Below are positions 1 to 6,293 of a stretch of DNA of 36,645 nt, piece after piece. Source of the DNA: an uncultured Clostridia bacterium (GTDB taxonomy: Bacteria > Bacillota > Clostridia > Christensenellales > CAG-138). The notes under the pieces were generated by a model, which made no database searches, was not told the DNA's origin, and worked only from the letters and a program-made list of their open reading frames with translations. A program made the translations under genes and the position numbers. The DNA lies in the NCBI GenBank assembly GCA_937900325.1, contig CALCEX010000016.1, positions 1 through 36,645 on the forward strand, given 5' to 3'. How positions within the stretch are numbered: the first letter of the stretch is position 1; every line of letters starts with the position of its first letter.

Positions 1-2
1 AT

Positions 3-125
3 GTAGCAAATGAACGAAGCGATAATATCGCCCAATATGAAATTCAAAAAGATGGCCGTCTCATTCTAACTAATCAGGAGATCAAAACCGGAAGCCCGGT
101 TTGTATTTTGTTTGCCGATTTCTGA
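3..125 (+). CDS. C-terminal 40 residues of an unrecognised protein (5' end outside window)
   Basis: An open frame runs from the left edge to TGA at 123-125 and encodes 40 residues ending SPVCILFADF. The composition (alternating polar and hydrophobic residues, KDGRLILTNQEIKTG) looks like a real beta-rich C-terminus rather than random sequence. A strong inverted-repeat terminator follows 40 bases after the stop, which supports a genuine gene end. I do not recognise the family. Base composition here is more AT-rich than in the genes right of 1900. Confidence 0.55.
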   Translation, partial: VANERSDNIAQYEIQKDGRLILTNQEIKTGSPVCILFADF

Positions 126-163
126 TAATTTCGTGCGTAATTAGAAACAATATATTCTGAAAA

Positions 164-214
164 CTATAAAACATACCGGGAGCGGATAAACCCACTTCCG
201 GTATGTTTTATAGT
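164..214 (+). terminator. Hairpin terminator after the partial gene
   Basis: Inverted repeat with arms 164-183 and 195-214, matching at 19 of 20 positions, around an 11-base loop. The outer part of each arm is A/T-rich, so either strand gives a U-rich 3' side (ATGTTTTATAG on plus). It closes the partial gene ending at 125. Confidence 0.75.
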
Positions 215-492
215 CTCTTGAATTCAGATAAATAGACATTTTGCATTTCCATTTTTACGGTGCGCAGTAACTCAGTCTAACACAAGAATTCGGATCCATA
301 CTACTTACAATATTGGAGTATTTTCTTCTGGACGGGGGAATAACATATTTTTTGAATTAGATCAAAACTAGAGTGCAAAAGTAAGCCTATATGAACACTC
401 TGACACTATAAGTCTTATTTTAGTTTTTGTAACATACAGAGCGTCCAATAGAGGTAAAACCCCCAAGGTCTGTAATAATCACATTGTTTTGA
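215..492. other. AT-rich stretch without a recognisable gene
   Basis: No convincing coding frame is visible on either strand. The stretch is clearly more AT-rich than the chromosome to the right. There is a loose inverted arrangement (AAAACTA then GAGTG at 364-375, CACTC at 396-400, TTAGTTTT at 420-427) that could fold but has no obvious role. Adjacent EcoRI and BamHI recognition sequences occur at 286-297. Confidence 0.4.
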
Positions 493-617
493 CTAAATGC
501 ACAGTGAACGATATGCGATGTACTGGCTGGTGGTCATCTCCAGACGGTTTTTTCTTCTGTTACCCGGTTGTGCAGGGCGATGTCGATTTGGGCGCATAGA
601 CTTTTCTTGTCTGCCAT
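493..617 (-). pseudogene. Frameshifted ribbon-helix-helix-like small protein
   Basis: Reading leftward from ATG at 617-615, preceded by a good ribosome site (AAAGGAG), the frame gives MADKKSLCAQIDIALHNRV and stops after 27 residues (TGA at 536-534). Adding one base to the six-T run at 548-553 (A-run on the coding strand) restores a frame that continues NRLEMTTSQYIAYRSLCI to TAG at 495-493, 41 residues in all. The strand followed by an EEKxRLEMTTSQYI helix resembles small ribbon-helix-helix (Arc/MetJ-like) proteins common on clostridial conjugative elements and prophages; that family call is my inference. A single-base deletion or a sequencing error in the homopolymer would explain it. It supports this flank being remnant mobile DNA. 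Confidence 0.45.
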
Positions 618-750
618 GGTCTGCGCTCCTTTCCTCGTTCTGCAACGCAAGTATATCCAAAACCATGGCAGAAAGCTATTACCAAGACCACCAAGGAACC
701 AAGGACAAAGCAAGCAATACCGCCAACTGAAACAGCCGCGTAATAAAATA

Positions 751-815
751 AAAAGAGAGAAGCCCCCGTTGGCAGTTCGATTTGAACTGCCAACAGGAGC
801 TTCTCTCGCTGTTTT
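751..815 (-). terminator. Long strong hairpin, probable bidirectional terminator
   Basis: Arms 755-763 and 799-807 pair over 9 bases, and 768-778 with 784-794 over 11 bases, with a 4-by-4 internal loop and a 5-base apical loop. On the minus strand the hairpin is followed by TTTTTATTTTATT; on the plus strand a five-T run lies at 811-815. It stands upstream of the ribbon-helix-helix remnant in its reading direction, so it would separate it from anything transcribed from the right. Confidence 0.7.
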
Positions 816-899
816 TCTTTGCTCAGAGGTTCGAATTACCCCACATCACGGAAATGGCCTTTTGCATCTCCATCTTGGCTGGTACTCGATTTTTCCCTC

Positions 900-1095
900 T
901 GAAACGGCTGAAACCCTTGCCGCAGCAAGGGTTTCGGGGGCTGCATCTTTTTCAGCAACCTTTGTTGGAGCGGGTAATGGGACTCCCGGCAGCACTGGGG
1001 CAGTGCCGCCGCCAGCCCGGGGAACTCGGAAACGATGCACTGTATCGTTTCCGCCCCTCGCGGGGACGTTCCCTTCGAGTCCCATTCCCCGATAA
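900..1095. repeat. Nested inverted repeats, possible structured RNA or element end
   Basis: Several hairpins are packed here. GAAACCCTTGC at 909-919 pairs perfectly with its complement across a 4-base loop. An outer stem joins 972-985 to 1077-1090 (13 of 14). Inside it sit a hairpin at 988-1010 (8 of 9), a stem joining 1020-1025 to 1068-1073, and within that a perfect 9-base hairpin (1028-1036 with 1044-1052) and a GC-rich hairpin at 1055-1066. The pairing is read directly from the sequence; its function is unknown. Short open frames crossing this region look like by-products of the repeats. Confidence 0.5.
965..985 (-). repeat. 21-base direct repeat of the tRNA-Gly 3' end
   Basis: Positions 965-985 are identical to 1138-1158, which is the CCA end, acceptor and T-arm part of the tRNA-Gly gene plus one flanking base, in the same orientation and 173 bases apart. 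A further inverted near-copy lies at 1074-1090 (16 of 17 against the tRNA T-arm region). Duplicated tRNA 3' ends are the usual mark of attachment sites for tyrosine-recombinase elements; no integrase is visible in this window. Confidence 0.65.
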
Positions 1096-1102
1096 TCATT
1101 TC

Positions 1103-1134
1103 AAAAAAATATCCCCCCGCTCGGGAGGATATTT
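1103..1134 (-). terminator. Terminator of the tRNA array
   Basis: On the minus strand AAATATCCTCCC (1133-1122) pairs with GGGGGGATATTT (1118-1107) around a short loop and runs into TTTTTTT. It begins 5 bases after the 3' end of tRNA-Gly, the last gene of the leftward array. Confidence 0.85.
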
Positions 1135-1138
1135 CTAT

Positions 1139-1212
1139 TGGAGCGGGTAATGGGACTCGAACCCACTATCTCAGCTTGGAAGGCTAATGTGTTACCATTA
1201 CACTATACCCGC
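1139..1212 (-). tRNA. tRNA-Gly (anticodon TCC)
   Basis: Minus-strand cloverleaf of 74 bases starting GCGGGTATAG. The anticodon loop is CTTCCAA (anticodon TCC, reads GGA), the T-arm is GTGGGTTCGAACCCA and the CCA end is encoded. It is the last gene of the six-tRNA array. Part of its 3' half is repeated at 965-985. Confidence 0.95.
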
Positions 1213-1229
1213 ATATTAAATTGTGTAAG

Positions 1230-1314
<85 letters not shown>

Positions 1315-1332
1315 AAGTCTATTATTCAAATT

Positions 1333-1408
1333 TGGTGACCCGTCGGAGATTCGAACTCCGGACACCTTGATTAAAAGTCAAGTGCTCTACCGACTGAGCT
1401 AACGGGTC
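1333..1408 (-). tRNA. tRNA-Lys (anticodon TTT)
   Basis: Minus-strand 76-base tRNA starting GACCCGTTAGCTCAG, anticodon loop CTTTTAA (anticodon TTT), T-arm GGAGTTCGAATCTCC, encoded CCA. Third from the 3' end of the array. Confidence 0.96.
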
Positions 1409-1411
1409 AAT

Positions 1412-1487
1412 TGGCTGGGGTGGCGGGATTTGAACCTGCGCATACCAGAGTCAAAGTCTGGTGCCTTAACCGCTTGGCTACACCCCA
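1412..1487 (-). tRNA. tRNA-Gln (anticodon TTG)
   Basis: Minus-strand 76-base tRNA starting TGGGGTGTAGCCAAG, anticodon loop CTTTGAC (anticodon TTG, reads CAA), encoded CCA. Only three bases separate it from tRNA-Lys, as expected for one processed transcript. Confidence 0.95.
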
Positions 1488-1508
1488 ATAACTGGGGAGT
1501 GAGGTAAC

Positions 1509-1541
1509 GGAAGCGGATAAAAATAGTTATTATCCGCTTCC
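1509..1541. repeat. Perfect 12-base hairpin between tRNA-His and tRNA-Gln
   Basis: GGAAGCGGATAA (1509-1520) pairs perfectly with 1530-1541 around a 9-base loop. No T-run follows on the minus strand, so it is not a classical terminator for the array. It could be a processing or stability element in the tRNA precursor. Confidence 0.5.
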
Positions 1542-1551
1542 CCTCAAAAAA

Positions 1552-1628
1552 TGGGGTGAGTGGTGGGATTTGAACCCACGACATCCAGAGCCACAATCTG
1601 GCGCTCTAGCCACTGAACTACACCCACC
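1552..1628 (-). tRNA. tRNA-His (anticodon GTG)
   Basis: Minus-strand 77-base tRNA with anticodon GTG inside loop ATTGTGG, T-arm GTGGGTTCAAATCCCAC and encoded CCA. The extra 5' G opposite the C discriminator, the identity mark of tRNA-His, is present (GGTGGGTG with CACTCACC). Confidence 0.95.
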
Positions 1629-1696
1629 ATGTAAAGTTATACGGCCCAGGGATGCCAACTGCAAAACCATTTGATCGGCCCAAATAACTTTGCATT

Positions 1697-1773
1697 TGGC
1701 GCGCCCGCAGGGATTCGAACCCTGGACCTACGGCTTAGAAGGCCGTTGCTCTATCCTGCTGAGCTACAGGCGC
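1697..1773 (-). tRNA. tRNA-Arg (anticodon TCT)
   Basis: Minus-strand 77-base tRNA starting GCGCCTGTAGCTCAG, anticodon loop CTTCTAA (anticodon TCT, reads AGA), T-arm CAGGGTTCGAATCCCTG, encoded CCA. First gene of the array, about 65 bases downstream of a good promoter. Confidence 0.96.
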
Positions 1774-1837
1774 ATATCCAGATGTCAGCTCCCCGGCCTC
1801 CTGGCAGCCCATACAGGCATACCGCCGACATCAATGC

Positions 1838-1866
1838 ATTTTATCAGAAACAAATAGCCATGTCAA
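1838..1866 (-). promoter_or_regulatory. Sigma-A promoter of the tRNA array
   Basis: On the minus strand TTGACA (1866-1861), a 17-base spacer, then TAAAAT (1843-1838). It points into the six tRNA genes and there is no other gene between. Confidence 0.8.
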
Positions 1867-1936
1867 GCATAATACTGATCATAAAATGCGGCGGCATAAA
1901 TTTATTGTGATTATTCTCCGCCGTGCAGGGCAGAAT

Positions 1937-2662
1937 ATGGCTATGTTGATTTTGTTTATCAGGGCAATAATACTTTATCTTCTTGTTTTTATGGTGATAA
2001 GGCTGACCGGCAAGCGGCAGATATCCGACCTTCAGCCCTTTGACCTTATCATAACGCTGCTGGTAGCGGACCTGGCCTCTGTGCCTGCGTCGGATACGAG
2101 CATACCGCTTCTTTACGGTATAGTTCCCATACTGGCCCTCTTTCTTATACAGCAGATAATGGCGATCTGCTCGCTGAAGTTCGAGGGCTTCCGCTATGCG
2201 GTGTGCGGCAGGCCCCTGCTGATGGTATCAAAGGGCGTGGTGCAGGAACGATCCCTTAAGGCGGCCAGATATACCCTGAACGACCTTATGGAGCAGCTTC
2301 GCGCGGGGGGCAATTTTGAGCTTTCAACAGTCGAATACGCCATACTCGAAACGAACGGCCAGCTTTCCGTGCTGCTGAAGGGCCCCTCCCAGCCCGTTAC
2401 CTATGAGGCGCTGTCGCTGGAATCTCCAAAAGCGCGGCCTCCTTTTCTGCTGGTGCAGGACGGCAGGATACACAGGGAGGCCCTGCGGCAATCCGGCCAC
2501 GATGAAAAATGGCTCGAAAGACGGCTGAGATCCGCCGGGATAAGAGGCCCGGAGCGGCTTTTGTTTGCTTTTCTGTCAGGGAATACGCTGCATATACAGT
2601 CCAAGGAAAAAGACGGAGGCAAGGTTGCGTTTGTAGACACGGGAGGAAAAAATGATCAATAG
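1937..2662 (+). CDS. YetF/DUF421 family membrane protein
   Basis: The 241-residue product starts MAMLILFIRAIILYLLVFMV and has three N-terminal membrane segments, then the family's RLTGKRQISDLQPFDLIITLLVADLA-type region (residues about 22-47) and a soluble domain with the characteristic NFELSTVEYAILETNGQLSVL segment. YetF proteins are of unknown biochemical role; in spore formers some are linked to spore or envelope functions. The ATG at 1937 gives the usual family N-terminus; an in-frame ATG at 1886 would add 17 atypical residues, and ATG 1943 is also possible. The ribosome site is weak. The stop overlaps the start of the DUF4363 gene, a pairing often seen in Clostridia. Confidence 0.85.
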   Translation: MAMLILFIRAIILYLLVFMVIRLTGKRQISDLQPFDLIITLLVADLASVPASDTSIPLLYGIVPILALFLIQQIMAICSLKFEGFRYAVCGRPLLMVSKGVVQERSLKAARYTLNDLMEQLRAGGNFELSTVEYAILETNGQLSVLLKGPSQPVTYEALSLESPKARPPFLLVQDGRIHREALRQSGHDEKWLERRLRSAGIRGPERLLFAFLSGNTLHIQSKEKDGGKVAFVDTGGKNDQ

Positions 2663-3056
2663 GGGCAGCTTTTCCATAGTATCCGCCATAGCTGCGGCCA
2701 TAGCGGCAGCGCTGCTCGTATTTCTGTTTACAGTTCCCGGAAATTACCTCAGGGATATGACGGCAAAGCTGCGCGTAATGACTCACGAGGCAGAGCAGGC
2801 GGCGGTATTGGGGGATATGGCAACGGCGGCGGAACGCATAGACGCGATAACGCGCGAATACAACAGCCGCCGCGATAAAATAAAGATGTTTTTCCATCAT
2901 GACGACCTGGACGAGATGGACAAAACGCTTATCACCTGCCGGGATCTTGTGGCGATGGGCCAGAGCGACAACCTTATATGCGAAATAGATACTATCTTAG
3001 GCATACTGGATCACATGGACGCGGTGGAGACAATAACCATAGCGGAGCTGTTCTGA
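2652..3056 (+). CDS. DUF4363 family protein
   Basis: A 134-residue protein with one N-terminal hydrophobic segment (FSIVSAIAAAIAAALLVFLF) followed by a helical, charged domain (residues about 35-130) rich in alternating acidic and basic residues. This matches DUF4363, a family of small clostridial membrane-anchored proteins of unknown function usually found beside a YetF/DUF421 gene, as here. The ATG overlaps the end of the upstream gene by 11 bases and has a good GGGAGG ribosome site inside that gene, so the two are translationally coupled. The soluble part is probably extracytoplasmic, by inference from the single N-terminal anchor. Confidence 0.8.
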   Translation: MINRGSFSIVSAIAAAIAAALLVFLFTVPGNYLRDMTAKLRVMTHEAEQAAVLGDMATAAERIDAITREYNSRRDKIKMFFHHDDLDEMDKTLITCRDLVAMGQSDNLICEIDTILGILDHMDAVETITIAELF

Positions 3057-3065
3057 CCTGGACAG

Positions 3066-3098
3066 AAAAAAGCGGCAGCGAAGCCTGCCGCTTTTATA
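3066..3098. terminator. Bidirectional terminator between convergent genes
   Basis: AAAAAAGCGGCAG (3066-3077) and CTGCCGCTTTT (3085-3095) form a stem around a short loop, with A-run and T-run on opposite sides. It ends both the rightward YetF/DUF4363 unit and the leftward S24 repressor gene. Confidence 0.85.
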
Positions 3099-3723
3099 AT
3101 CCCCGTATCCTTACCTCCAGCACACGGCCAATTATCTCCACATCGCCGCCGGAGATTATCATGGGTTCATATTTGGGGTTGGAGGGTATCAGCATAAGCG
3201 TATTATTGAGCCACTTTACCTTGCGCACCAATACCTCGTCGCCTATGCGAACTATGGCGATGTGCCCGCTTTCCACCCGGTTCTGCATGCGTACCAGCAC
3301 AAGCGCGCCTTCGGGAATGAAGTCGCCTGTCATGCAGTCGCCTTCTACCTCCATATAAAAGTAATCTCCCGCGGTGACGTCGCTTGAGGGAAGGGGAATA
3401 TATTCGGTGATGTTCTCGTCCGCCAGTATGGGCAGCCCGGCGTGTACCTTTCCCACAAGCGGAACGCCGACGGTGTCCGTGACCGGCATGAAAAGGGCGG
3501 AGCTTCCGCCGCGCTCCTTGAACATGGTGGTTACCGTGTCGCGGCCCAGTATGTAGTCCGCAGTTACATGAAATATGGAGCAGAGCTGCATCAGCGCATC
3601 GTTTGGCAGCGGAACGCGCCCCGTTTCGTATTTGCATATAGCCGCCTTCTGTACGCCCAGCGCCTGCCCCAGCTCATCCTGAGTAAGGCCATGCTGCTTT
3701 CTGAGCTCCCGCAGTCTGTTCAT
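3094..3723 (-). CDS. XRE-type S24-peptidase repressor with Cys at the nucleophile position
   Basis: The 209-residue product has an N-terminal Cro/CI helix-turn-helix (residues 3-60, LTQDELGQALGVQKAAICKYE) and a C-terminal LexA/CI-like S24 domain (about 85-209). The self-cleavage-site region VGKVHAGLPI carries Ala95-Gly96, and a lysine at 168 fits the general base. The nucleophile motif, normally GDSM, reads GDCM with Cys130 (codon TGC). Family members sense DNA damage through RecA-stimulated self-cleavage or act as phage-type repressors; whether Cys supports cleavage here is unknown. The gene is divergent from a 63-residue membrane peptide, and the intervening region holds three related operator-like sites, one over its own promoter, so autoregulation is likely. 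Confidence 0.9.
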   Translation of the reverse strand: MNRLRELRKQHGLTQDELGQALGVQKAAICKYETGRVPLPNDALMQLCSIFHVTADYILGRDTVTTMFKERGGSSALFMPVTDTVGVPLVGKVHAGLPILADENITEYIPLPSSDVTAGDYFYMEVEGDCMTGDFIPEGALVLVRMQNRVESGHIAIVRIGDEVLVRKVKWLNNTLMLIPSNPKYEPMIISGGDVEIIGRVLEVRIRGL

Positions 3724-3776
3724 TTATACACCGCCTCTCCGGGATATACCGTTCTGTTATTTTACTCTTAATATTT

Positions 3777-3805
3777 AGTGTATCTCATTAAGAAATAAAA
3801 ATCAA
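3777..3805 (-). promoter_or_regulatory. Promoter of the S24 repressor gene with overlapping operator
   Basis: On the minus strand TTGATT (3805-3800), 17 bases, then TACACT (3782-3777). The sequence GTATCTCATTAAG at 3780-3792 (plus-strand reading) overlaps the -10 and spacer; an inverted near-copy (12 of 13) is at 3879-3891. Confidence 0.65.
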
Positions 3806-3839
3806 GCCAAATAATTTGCGCAAAGTACCGTAATCGGTA

Positions 3840-3868
3840 TTGACAGTATCCAAAAAGGATACTATAAT
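3840..3868 (+). promoter_or_regulatory. Consensus promoter with central palindromic operator
   Basis: TTGACA (3840-3845), a 17-base spacer and TATAAT (3863-3868) form a perfect sigma-A promoter driving the small membrane-protein gene at 3949. The palindrome AGTATCC-AAAAA-GGATACT fills the spacer exactly (3845-3863), so a bound repressor would block RNA polymerase directly. Confidence 0.85.
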
Positions 3869-3878
3869 GCAATTGTAA

Positions 3879-3891
3879 CTTGATGAGATAC
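3879..3891 (+). promoter_or_regulatory. Third operator-like site
   Basis: CTTGATGAGATAC is the reverse complement, with one mismatch, of the site at 3780-3792. It lies just after the expected transcription start of the rightward promoter. It shares the GTATC core with the central palindrome. Confidence 0.55.
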
Positions 3892-3948
3892 TTTTAAAAA
3901 GATGCGGAACATGATCGTTTCCGATGGAGATATAAACGGAGGTGCGCT

Positions 3949-4140
3949 ATGAATTACTTTGGATTGTTCTTCAGCTTTATGATCCCCGGCGTTGTTATAG
4001 GCACAATGGCGGCGTCCGCCGTAAAGGAAGCGGCAGCTAAGAAACGCAGGCGTCAGGCCATGATGCGGAGCAGAGCCATGCGTACCGTCCCCAGGAATAA
4101 ACTGTATGTAAGCACCATCGAGGAGCGAAAGGCTGCGTAA
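3949..4140 (+). CDS. 63-residue single-pass membrane peptide under repressor control
   Basis: The peptide starts MNYFGLFFSFMIPGVVIGTM: one hydrophobic segment (about residues 3-24) followed by a strongly basic tail with KKRRRQ and several Arg and Met residues, ending STIEERKAA. The ATG has a strong ribosome site (CGGAGG, 7 bases upstream). I do not recognise a family. Its context is the informative part: it is transcribed from a perfect consensus promoter covered by operators, divergent from a LexA/CI-like repressor. Known genes with that arrangement include SOS-induced membrane peptides and division inhibitors (TisB, SidA, YneA as concepts), so a damage-induced membrane effector is a reasonable inference but unproven. 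Membrane orientation with the basic tail inside follows the positive-inside rule. Confidence 0.75.
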   Translation: MNYFGLFFSFMIPGVVIGTMAASAVKEAAAKKRRRQAMMRSRAMRTVPRNKLYVSTIEERKAA

Positions 4141-4165
4141 TATGGCTGGATAGGCAGCGCAGCGT

Positions 4166-4253
4166 CAAAATCAAAGCTTGCCCGTTCCCGCGGGCAAAAT
4201 CAACATAATATGCGCCATTTGTAAAAGCTTCGCCTGAAAAGGCGGGGCTTTTG
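4166..4253 (+). terminator. Hairpins downstream of the small membrane gene
   Basis: Two hairpins lie here. TTGCCCG...CGGGCAA is at about 4178-4198 with no T-run. AAAAGCTTCGCC (4223-4234) pairs, with two G-T pairs, with GGCGGGGCTTTT (4241-4252), giving a plausible terminator ending TTTT. Confidence 0.6.
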
Positions 4254-4299
4254 CATTGCCCGGTCATTTGCATAATGTGTAAACTTACAGGCGGTTCGC

Positions 4300-4328
4300 T
4301 TGTAGGAAATGGCAAAGTGAAGTATAAT
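4300..4328 (+). promoter_or_regulatory. Promoter of the beta-propeller/hflX/tmk unit
   Basis: TTGTAG (4300-4305), 17-base spacer, TATAAT (4323-4328), about 40 bases before the start at 4370. Confidence 0.7.
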
Positions 4329-4369
4329 ACTTTAATACACTTAAAGTATATTTGGCGAGGTATGTCATA

Positions 4370-6277
4370 ATGGCAAGAAGACGCAGGAGAAGAAGCAGAA
4401 ACTCAAGGAGAAGGATGATCCGCAACGCTATAAGGATAACGCTCTTTTTCCTTATCGTTGCCGCTATAATAGGCGGGATCGTACTGCTGGTCTCAAAGCT
4501 TATAAATAAAGGCGGGGAGACGGAGAATATCAGCGGCAATACGGCGATAGAGCAGCCGGCCGGGCAGGAGCAGGAGGAGAAGCAGGGCTTCTTCGCCAGG
4601 CTTTTCGGGAAGAAGGACAACGAGCAGAACGGCCTGTTCGATGAGGAGGGCAACCCTGCCGCGACACAGCCGCCCGAGCCTACCCCGACGCCGCTGCCGG
4701 AGTTCAGCCCTTACTCCGTTGCAGGCACGAGCCCGGAGGATTTTGGCATTGAAACAAAAATAGAGGTGGACGGCGCCGAGATGGATGTGGACCAGTATAC
4801 CTCCGCCGACGTGATAGACTTTGACGAGGGGGATAAATATACCCAGCTTGAGGGCGTTATAACCTTCCGCGGCAATAACTTCCGGGACAGCCCATCCTAC
4901 GGCACCGCGAATATGACTGAGAAAAAATTCGATACCTCGCCATGGACCTTTACCGTAGGCAGCCTGCAAAAAATGTACGGCTCCGGATCGTGGTCCGGCT
5001 GCGGCTGGACGGGTCAGCCGCTTCTCGTCCGCTGGCCGGAATCCACCAAGCGCATAATGAATATGCACGACTGGGCAAAGCAGAAGGAAGGCCTTATCGA
5101 GGCCATATACGCCACCATGAGCGGCAACATATACTTCTTTGACGCCGAAACGGGGCAGGAGACCAGAAACCACATAAGCACAGGCTTCCCCTTTAAGGGC
5201 GCGGGCGCGCTGGATCCGCGAGGCTATCCTCTTATGTATGTAGGCTCCGGCGACGACAGCCCTACCGAGGGCAAGGATACCTCCCATGCCTTCATAATAA
5301 GCCTCATAGACGGCTCGGTGCTTTATGAGTTCGGCAAGCAGGATTCGTTCAGGCTGAGGGGGCTTTCCTACTTTGACAGCTCCGCCCTGGTTGACGCCGA
5401 GACGGACACCCTCATATATCCCGGCGAAAACGGCATACTGTATCTTATAAAGCTCAATACCAGCTACGACGAAGCCGCCGGTACGCTGTCCATAAGCCCG
5501 AAGGTGACAAAATGGCGCTATAAGGGCGCAAAGAACAACACGGACGGCGTAGCCGCAAGCGGCGCCTTCTGGCTCGGCATGGAGGACAGCGCCATGACCT
5601 GGCGGGGCCACCTGATAATCGCCGACAACGGCGGCCATCTCATGTGCATCGACCTCAACACCCTGCGGGTGAAGTGGGTACAGGACACGCTGGACGATAC
5701 CAACTGCACAGGCGTACTTACCCTCGAGGGAGAGGACAATCACCCTTATGTGTATATGTCTACCTCCTTCCATCCCAACTGGAGGGCCAAGGAAAACCAG
5801 ACCGCGCCCATACCGATATGGAAGATAGACGCGGTGACGGGCGAGAGGGTATGGACCAACAACGACTACAACTGCCAGACCATCGCAAAGCCCAATCAGG
5901 TTTCGGGCGGCGTTCAGGGCTCATTCGCCTCCGGCAAGAACGATCTTGAGGATCTCATATTTGTGCCGGTATCCATGACAGAAGGAACGAAGGGCGAGCT
6001 GGTAGCGCTGAACAAGTCCGACGGTACGGTAAGGTGGCGGTATACCTTCCAGGGTTATCCGTGGAGCTCGCCGGTGCCGGTATATGACCAGAACGGCAAG
6101 GGCTATATAATACAGTGCACCAAGTCGGGCTACATACACCTTTTCGACGGCCTTACGGGCACGCTGCTGGACGAGATGGACCTGGGCTCCAACGTGGAGG
6201 CTTCTCCCGCCGTGTTTGATAACAATATCGTCATAGGCACCAGGGGAGGACTTATTTACGGTATAAAGCTGAAATAA
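4370..6277 (+). CDS. Membrane-anchored PQQ-like beta-propeller protein
   Basis: The 635-residue product begins with an arginine-rich cytoplasmic stretch (MARRRRRRSRNSRRR), one membrane segment (about residues 24-48), an acidic and proline-rich linker (PPEPTPTPLPEF, about residue 110), then a large domain with repeated propeller motifs such as FFDAETGQE, LNTLRVKW, DAVTGERVW, LNKSDGTVRWRY and FDGLTGTLLDEM. These resemble BamB/PQQ-dehydrogenase-type blades that form an extracytoplasmic propeller; no quinone-binding or catalytic residues can be assigned. The start at 4370 is preferred over an in-frame ATG at 4352, which sits on the GAGG that would serve as ribosome site. Probably a scaffold or cell-surface sensor. 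hflX follows after 16 bases. Confidence 0.8.
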   Translation: MARRRRRRSRNSRRRMIRNAIRITLFFLIVAAIIGGIVLLVSKLINKGGETENISGNTAIEQPAGQEQEEKQGFFARLFGKKDNEQNGLFDEEGNPAATQPPEPTPTPLPEFSPYSVAGTSPEDFGIETKIEVDGAEMDVDQYTSADVIDFDEGDKYTQLEGVITFRGNNFRDSPSYGTANMTEKKFDTSPWTFTVGSLQKMYGSGSWSGCGWTGQPLLVRWPESTKRIMNMHDWAKQKEGLIEAIYATMSGNIYFFDAETGQETRNHISTGFPFKGAGALDPRGYPLMYVGSGDDSPTEGKDTSHAFIISLIDGSVLYEFGKQDSFRLRGLSYFDSSALVDAETDTLIYPGENGILYLIKLNTSYDEAAGTLSISPKVTKWRYKGAKNNTDGVAASGAFWLGMEDSAMTWRGHLIIADNGGHLMCIDLNTLRVKWVQDTLDDTNCTGVLTLEGEDNHPYVYMSTSFHPNWRAKENQTAPIPIWKIDAVTGERVWTNNDYNCQTIAKPNQVSGGVQGSFASGKNDLEDLIFVPVSMTEGTKGELVALNKSDGTVRWRYTFQGYPWSSPVPVYDQNGKGYIIQCTKSGYIHLFDGLTGTLLDEMDLGSNVEASPAVFDNNIVIGTRGGLIYGIKLK

Positions 6278-6293
6278 CTGATTTGGAGATGCA

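Noticed and set aside
286..297. Adjacent GAATTC and GGATCC sites resembling a cloning linker
   Set aside because: Twelve bases can arise by chance and the flanks show no vector sequence; a chimeric join cannot be excluded but is not supported.
560..793. 77-residue hydrophobic frame on the minus strand
   Set aside because: Its first codons lie inside the strong hairpin at 755-807, it has no ribosome site, and its 3' half overlaps the better-supported ribbon-helix-helix remnant.
782..1150. Overlapping frames of 80-120 residues on both strands
   Set aside because: They cross the nested inverted repeats and have no coding character or ribosome site.
4493..5773. 426-residue open frame on the minus strand
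   Set aside because: Antisense to the beta-propeller gene, which has clear repeats, a membrane anchor, promoter and ribosome site. GC-rich genes in this window routinely leave long antisense frames.
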